DNA from: Liolophura sinensis | Lineage: Eukaryota; Mollusca; Polyplacophora; Chitonida; Chitonidae | DNA: 64,000 bases | Assembly: GCF_032854445.1 (NCBI RefSeq) | Contig: NC_088305.1 | Span: 1,247,001 to 1,311,000 of the forward strand | Direction: 5' to 3' | Part shown: positions 48,251 to 54,814 of the stretch, piece by piece | How the letters are laid out: each line of letters starts with the position of its first letter | Numbering within the stretch: position 1 is the first letter of the stretch | Program-made: the position numbers and the translations under genes | The notes under the pieces: model-generated | The model's database searches: none | Told to the model about the DNA's origin: nothing | What the model saw: the letters and a program-made list of their open reading frames with translations, nothing else

Positions 48251-51200
48251 ACACGCACGCACGCACGCACGCATCAGTAATACACTAATGTACAGAGAAC
48301 AATATCCTGGGCCTAGTTTCAGAAAGGGTCGTTCGACATTTGTTTTTCACACATTTGTCGTACGATATATTTATGTCACTGTTACTGCACCATTATTCTA
48401 TATGTGCGATTATCGTACATGAACAACATTTTGATGAAACTGGGCCATGTATCTTGGGCCACTGGGCCACTGGACCAAATTACTGAAACAGTTAAATGAA
48501 CCTAGAACAACAAAACTGGATTTTGATCAAAATGGATAAACAAAAGATCACCAAAATTCGACAGCATCATGACTAGACCTTGGTTAAATATGGTTAAGAA
48601 GTGAAAATTGAAGTCACGCTTACCGGTATTTGTCCCTTTTTTCAAGTACGACGTTACCCCAAGCACTCTCTCACTCCTTTTTTTCATCGAATGCCCAACG
48701 CATGAGATCTAGACTGTCCCTTGATCATAGTGACATGGTGAGGACAGATGTGTGGAATAGCCAAATGTTTTACTGCACAGAAACAGCAAACCAATAGCAA
48801 ACAAAAGATCATCGCCCATTCCCTTACCTCACAGAACACGTAAGCTACAGTACTGCTGTGAAACGACCCAAAGATGATCCGAGCGTCGTATTGCTGAAGA
48901 ACAAAGAATAAAAGAACAGTTCTGTTATGAACAGATCCGACGATGATCTGGGTGTCATTGTTGCTAAAATATGAAGAACGATGATAAAACAAAGCAAAAT
49001 GATGCGAATAGTATCCAGCGGGCGGCTCATGAAGCGGGCTAGGCTAAGTAAGCCCTTAACTATCATGACAACGTATGTTGTAGAGATATGAAGAGCACTT
49101 AGCTCAGGCTAACTTAACACTAGACTTCAAGAAACCGGCGCCAGGCTGGTGAACAATGAAGAATATGACAAGATAAAACTACAGTTCCACAACAAACAGT
49201 CATGCAGTGTGATTGGTCAGTGTGACAGTCCCAGAAAACTGCGGTGACTTCATGCCTCACGTGTCTTTGGCATGGTATTCCAGTGAGGCAGCTCTATAAA
49301 TATCCCAAAATAACACAAAGAAATCTAAATTTAGAGGTCCCTTTTTCTTGTATTCATCTCTGTATTTGATTTCTTTTGCTTTTAAAATTATTTATTTAAT
49401 TGTTCTTTTAACGCCATACTGAAGAAATTTTCTCTCATATGAAGGTGATAAGTTTTACGGATGGAGGAAAACGGGATAAACCATCGATCATTGGCAAGTA
49501 ACTGTATCCACCTATATAAACGAACAGATTCCCGTGCCATGGTGATATTCAAGCGATCGTAGCAGAATTTGTGCGTTATCAGCTGGACTCGTGTTGACGT
49601 TTCAGTCCAATTATTTTTAAAAACATCATTCACGTTTATAAGCCGGATTTCGCATTACGAATATTACTTTAAAAGCTTTGCTTGTGCGTGAGGCCTTCTT
49701 ACCTTTAGCCGACTGATCTGCTCCGACACTTGGTTCTTCTCTTTGATCACCCCAGAGGTCACCAGGGTTAGGTTAGTTTGCTCAATTAGTCTGTGGAGCT
49801 CTTCAGTGCTCTGTGAACAAAATGTGAAAATTCAACTATATTTAAATAAACTACGCGTAACGCCAAGCGCTTAGTGTTCCTAAGGCCCTACAAGCAGTAA
49901 GAGCGAAGGAATCTAAAAATTCCCCATACCGGACCGGAAGTTAAACTCGCTCATGGTGTGTCTTCAAGATTGAAGGGAGGATACTGGACAGTACACGCTG
50001 TAGTAACGTGTTTTAAAACTATATGAGAATGTAAGTTCATGTTTAGTCATTTTGTCCTCCTAAAATGTGATTTATGGAATGGATTCGACTAATGGCATGA
50101 AAACAGTTCAAATGCTTTTTTATTCACAGTTCATGGAATAGAGCTTGTCCTTTTTTCAAGTCGATGCGACAAATTACATGGTGTTAACGCGCCTAACGGA
50201 ACAGAGCTTGTTCTTTTTCAAGTCGATACGACAAATTGCACCGTGTGATTTTGTCCAATGTCCCTGTTATCAAGTCGATACGATAAATTGCGCCGCGTGA
50301 ACGCAGCTTATGAAACAGATCTGGTCTTTTATTCAAGTCGATACTACAAATTACACAGGGTGGATGCGGCTAATGGATCAGAGCTTGTAATTTTTTAAGG
50401 TCGACACGACGGATTGCACCGTGTGAATGCGGCATAACCTACGACGTTTTGTCGCCACGCAACACCTTTCAGTGAAGGGGGTTTTCAGCAAACTTGCACT
50501 GACTCGCATTAATGCGTTATATGATGTACATAGAACGTTTGTTCGGCCGATGACAAAATGCTCTGTGACATCAAAATACGTTATGTAAACGAAATGCTTC
50601 CTAATTAAGATCATTGCAGTAAAATGCCTGAAATGTTTGTTGGGAAAACGGAGTTGACATGTCCGTCAACTGTTTGAGAACATAGCTCTGGTTTCCAACG
50701 ACCCAGCCAATTATCTCTGACCTACCACGAATACAAGCAATATATTTTCTGATTCCAACGTTACACCCCGATGAAATGTATTAATAATCTAAACGAGAGT
50801 TTATACGCTACATTACCCTTCATGTGCATTAAAACTACATTATTCTAATAAAGCTGAGAGAGATTCCAAGGGAAGCGAATTTCCCCACGAGTGCCAACAA
50901 TGTGCTGTTAGATTACCTTTTATAAATGTATGTGTTATATGGTATTCCATTTGAGCTAATGAATATAATCTAGGGCATAATATCACATTGATTGAAACTG
51001 ATGAGAGGCAGATGAATTCCACTAGGACGGCTTTTAATTTCATAATGCTTTCTGTTCTTCCCATTTGTGGATCGCCTTTTTTTTTTTTGATACGATTGAA
51101 TAATTTTGTTATCCTCCAACGTAGTTATTATTTATTTATTTGATTGGTGTTTACGCCGTACTCAAGATGTTTCACTTAAGCGACGGCGGCCAGCATTATA

Positions 51201-54200
51201 GTGGGAGGAAACCGGGAACAGCTCGGGGAAACCCACGACCATCCGCAGGCTGCTGCCAGACCTCCAACGTAGTTAAGTGACATTTAATGACTACTTCCGC
51301 AGGTCATTTGACGCTATACTATCCCGTATATAGCTTTACGTATTATGTGAACCCCAGGTTATGAGGGTCATTAGGGAGTGAAGTAGATATGTATGATATT
51401 GCCAAAAACAATTATTGCTTTTAACGTTTTTCTTTTTATAGGACGCTTTTGTGTTCAATTGTACATACAAAGTTTTATTAAGACCGGTTGTTTTTACTAT
51501 AGTAAGCTACAGGATAGTTTAGTCTTTTTTGTCCCTGGTCCCTTTTTGTTAGCACGGTTAATGTTGTGTGTATCTACATACGACTGTGTATATTTGTGTA
51601 GCGCACTACATCAACATACTATACTATACTATACTATACTACACTATACTATACTATACTATACTATACTATACTATACTATACTATACTATACTATACC
51701 ATACCATACCATACTACACCATACTATACCACACTATACTATAGGATACGATATATGATGGCGGTCAGGTTTCTCCATGGTTTGAGGTGACCAAGTTTAG
51801 CGAACCCGACCTTCGCATCTACGCCAAACGCGCAAAATTCCGACGCCCGCGCCCCCAACAAAACACGCGGATCCACACTGTCTTCGTTGTCACTTTATGT
51901 TTCATTAAAACTGCGCCTTTCGCGCCCTGCACGACCCCGCGGAACACCTGTTTTGATTAAACGTAGAGTCACGGCCAAGTTAACGACAGCTGGATTCGAA
52001 CCTGAGACTTTAATGGTCAAGAACAAAGCGTAAATAAACACATTAATCGGTAAATAAGATAACGGAAATAAATGAGTACCTCAGACAATGTGACAATACT
52101 GAAGAATAGAAATACCATTTAATATGGGCTTGGTTTTATGTAGAGATATGCAAATATGGTACATGCCACTTATGTCTCATTGATTATTGTTATTAGTCGG
52201 CCGCGAATCGTCAAAGCTCATCAGTATATCAGGAATCCCCCTGGATATACCATACTGTACTGTGCAGTGCCGTGCCATGTTATACTATACTATACTATAC
52301 TATACTATACTATACTATACGATACCATACCATACCATACCATACTATACTACACCATACTATACCATACTATACCATACTATACTTTACGATACGATAC
52401 GATACGATACTATACCATACCATACCATACCATACCATACCATACCATACCATACTACACCATACTATACCATACTATACCATACTATACTATACGATAC
52501 GATACTATACTACTATACTATACGATACTATACTATACTATACTATAATATACTATACTATACTATACGCGGACTGAAAGACATATGGGCTGTTGGATAG
52601 GTGAAACAAGCCCGTTTATAGATTGTGGAGTGACTGGTCCGTCTCGCCAAAACGGATCAATGGTGGACGCGCATGTTCCCGCGTGTACTTTGTTGACGTC
52701 CACTTTGGTGAAAAGAGCAAAATTGTCGGCTTGTAGATTTGAGTGTTGGATCAGTGGGTCGGTTGGATTTTTCTGCTCGGATTTTGTTGACACCCGCGTG
52801 TAGTCCTCCAATCAGCGACGAGCGGGACAGGCCAATGAGCGACGAGTGAGCGAAACGTTGGCTTGTGAAGTTGGGTTGAGCAGCCAATCGCGCCAAAACT
52901 GACCAATGGGCGACGAGCAGACCAAGAAACACAAGTTTTGGAGAAAAACCGTCCTCGACGCGAATTTCGAGTGAAACGTGAAACGTCCATTCTGTTGAGC
53001 CGGTAGTCGCTTCGTCCACAGAGGCCAGGATTCGGCGTAACGAGCCATGTCCCTGATGTAGCTGAAATGCTGATCGTGAAGGTTTAACCGCATGGATGAA
53101 GCAGAGCGCTGTGCACTGAGATGGATGAGTTGAGTCGAGTAAAAGTTGTCCATGGGGAGGAGTTGGTACACTTGAATGTTCACGCTGAATAGGCTCTCTA
53201 CCGTGTCAAACGCACTGAGGGGTACACTGCGGAAATGCCTGGTCTCCATCTCCACCACCTCCAGATAAATTCGGTGGGGATGTCGAGCCTGGTTTTCGCA
53301 GTCTTTAGGGTTGACCTTGTCCAGATGCGAAGCGAAACACCGAAAAAAGCACAAATGGTCCCAGGTTACCCGCCCTCACCGAGCTTGTGAAAAACAAAAA
53401 ACACATTAGTAGAGAGATCTACGGTTCATTTCGTGTCGGAACGTTGTTGCTGTGTCCAGGTGAGTGGGTCTGTGCTTTGGAGATGGTTAAGGAGTCCTCG
53501 CATGTCAGCACGACTCTCCAAGCGGTACGGGCGGTCAAGTGCCCGGTAATTGTTGGTGCTGGCGAAAAAATTAACGAGGAACAAGACATGGTTCGTTGGA
53601 GGTCAGGTCTCGCGAACAGTGCGAGCCACGAACTCAACGTCCGTATGCTCGCCAATGAAGCTATTGATTTTGTCTGACGGACCAAGCGGTCACTTTGCCG
53701 AAACGGTCTATAACCGATGCAGTTATGTTGGTGTGCTTGAAGGGCGACGCCCTTGGACGTGTTGAAAACTGGTTGATTTGTTTGTTAAACTTAGGGGTAT
53801 TCCCCTGTGGGGTGTTGTGGTCAGACAAAACTAGCGCCTTGGCCTTCCTGGTAGTTTGTCGTAAGAGACGACCAACGTAGAAACCCCTCGGACTTGGTCC
53901 GACTAGTGTCGCTAGGTCAGCCCTTGAGACTGACAAAGCAGTGCCTCTCCACTAGGGGAGGTCCCATTCACTTTCCCAGAACATAGGAGTGCCGAGCTCA
54001 CCCGGTGTGTCTGTGTCTAGCTTTCGTATGCTATAAAAAATGGCAACCTGCACGGTACCAGAGGAAGAAAACTGAACAGAGGGGAGAGAGGTAAAACCCA
54101 AAGAACAGGCGAGGTGTCGTATGGCACGGTATTGGTGTGGTGAGGGTGTATCCTACGTATGACCGTATAGGCGACGGGTTGTCAGGTGGTCGAGGTCAGT

Positions 54201-54770
54201 GATTGACGTTGGGGTGAAAGTGCTGTAGTATGGTCTTACGTTACGGTTAACAGCCGTACGCACCGAGGAACCCGTTCTTGCCCAGCAGAAGATTGGGTTG
54301 TTGTCAGGGCAGATGTGGTACCCTACGCAAGTCCGGTAGACGCTTCAATGCCCGGTCGGGAGGTCGAGGTGATCCCGATACATTGCAAACATTTTGCCGG
54401 CAGGGATTTTCAGGCTTGCTGTGAAAGGCGCAAGACCTGGCCTAGACGGTGGATTCGGTGACGGGGCATTGCCGATCATTATGGTGTGTGTGGCTTAGTG
54501 AGGAGACGTGTGAGCATGACTTGGTGATGTTGGCTGCGGTGTGCACGTACGCCGAGAACGCGTTTCGCTTGGTGGAGTAAGTACGGGTTGCTGTCCTGAT
54601 GCAGGAGGTGAATATCACCCTGTCGTAAGTGTATATCACCCTGTCGTAAGTCCAACGAGCAGTAGTTGGGAGGTTTTCACCTACCGCAAGAGACGAGCCC
54701 CTGCGCAATTTTGCCAAAGAATCCGCTCTTTGGCGATGTGTCGTAAGACGAACGCTATCTTAACAATACG

Positions 54771-54814
<44 letters not shown>

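Noticed and set aside
47569-48422. Long Thr/His and Cys/Val open frames on both strands
   Set aside because: Translation of a CA-repeat. The same peptides appear in several frames and there is no gene context.
51393-52600. Tyr/Thr/Ile-rich open frames
   Set aside because: Translation of the ATACT pentanucleotide arrays.
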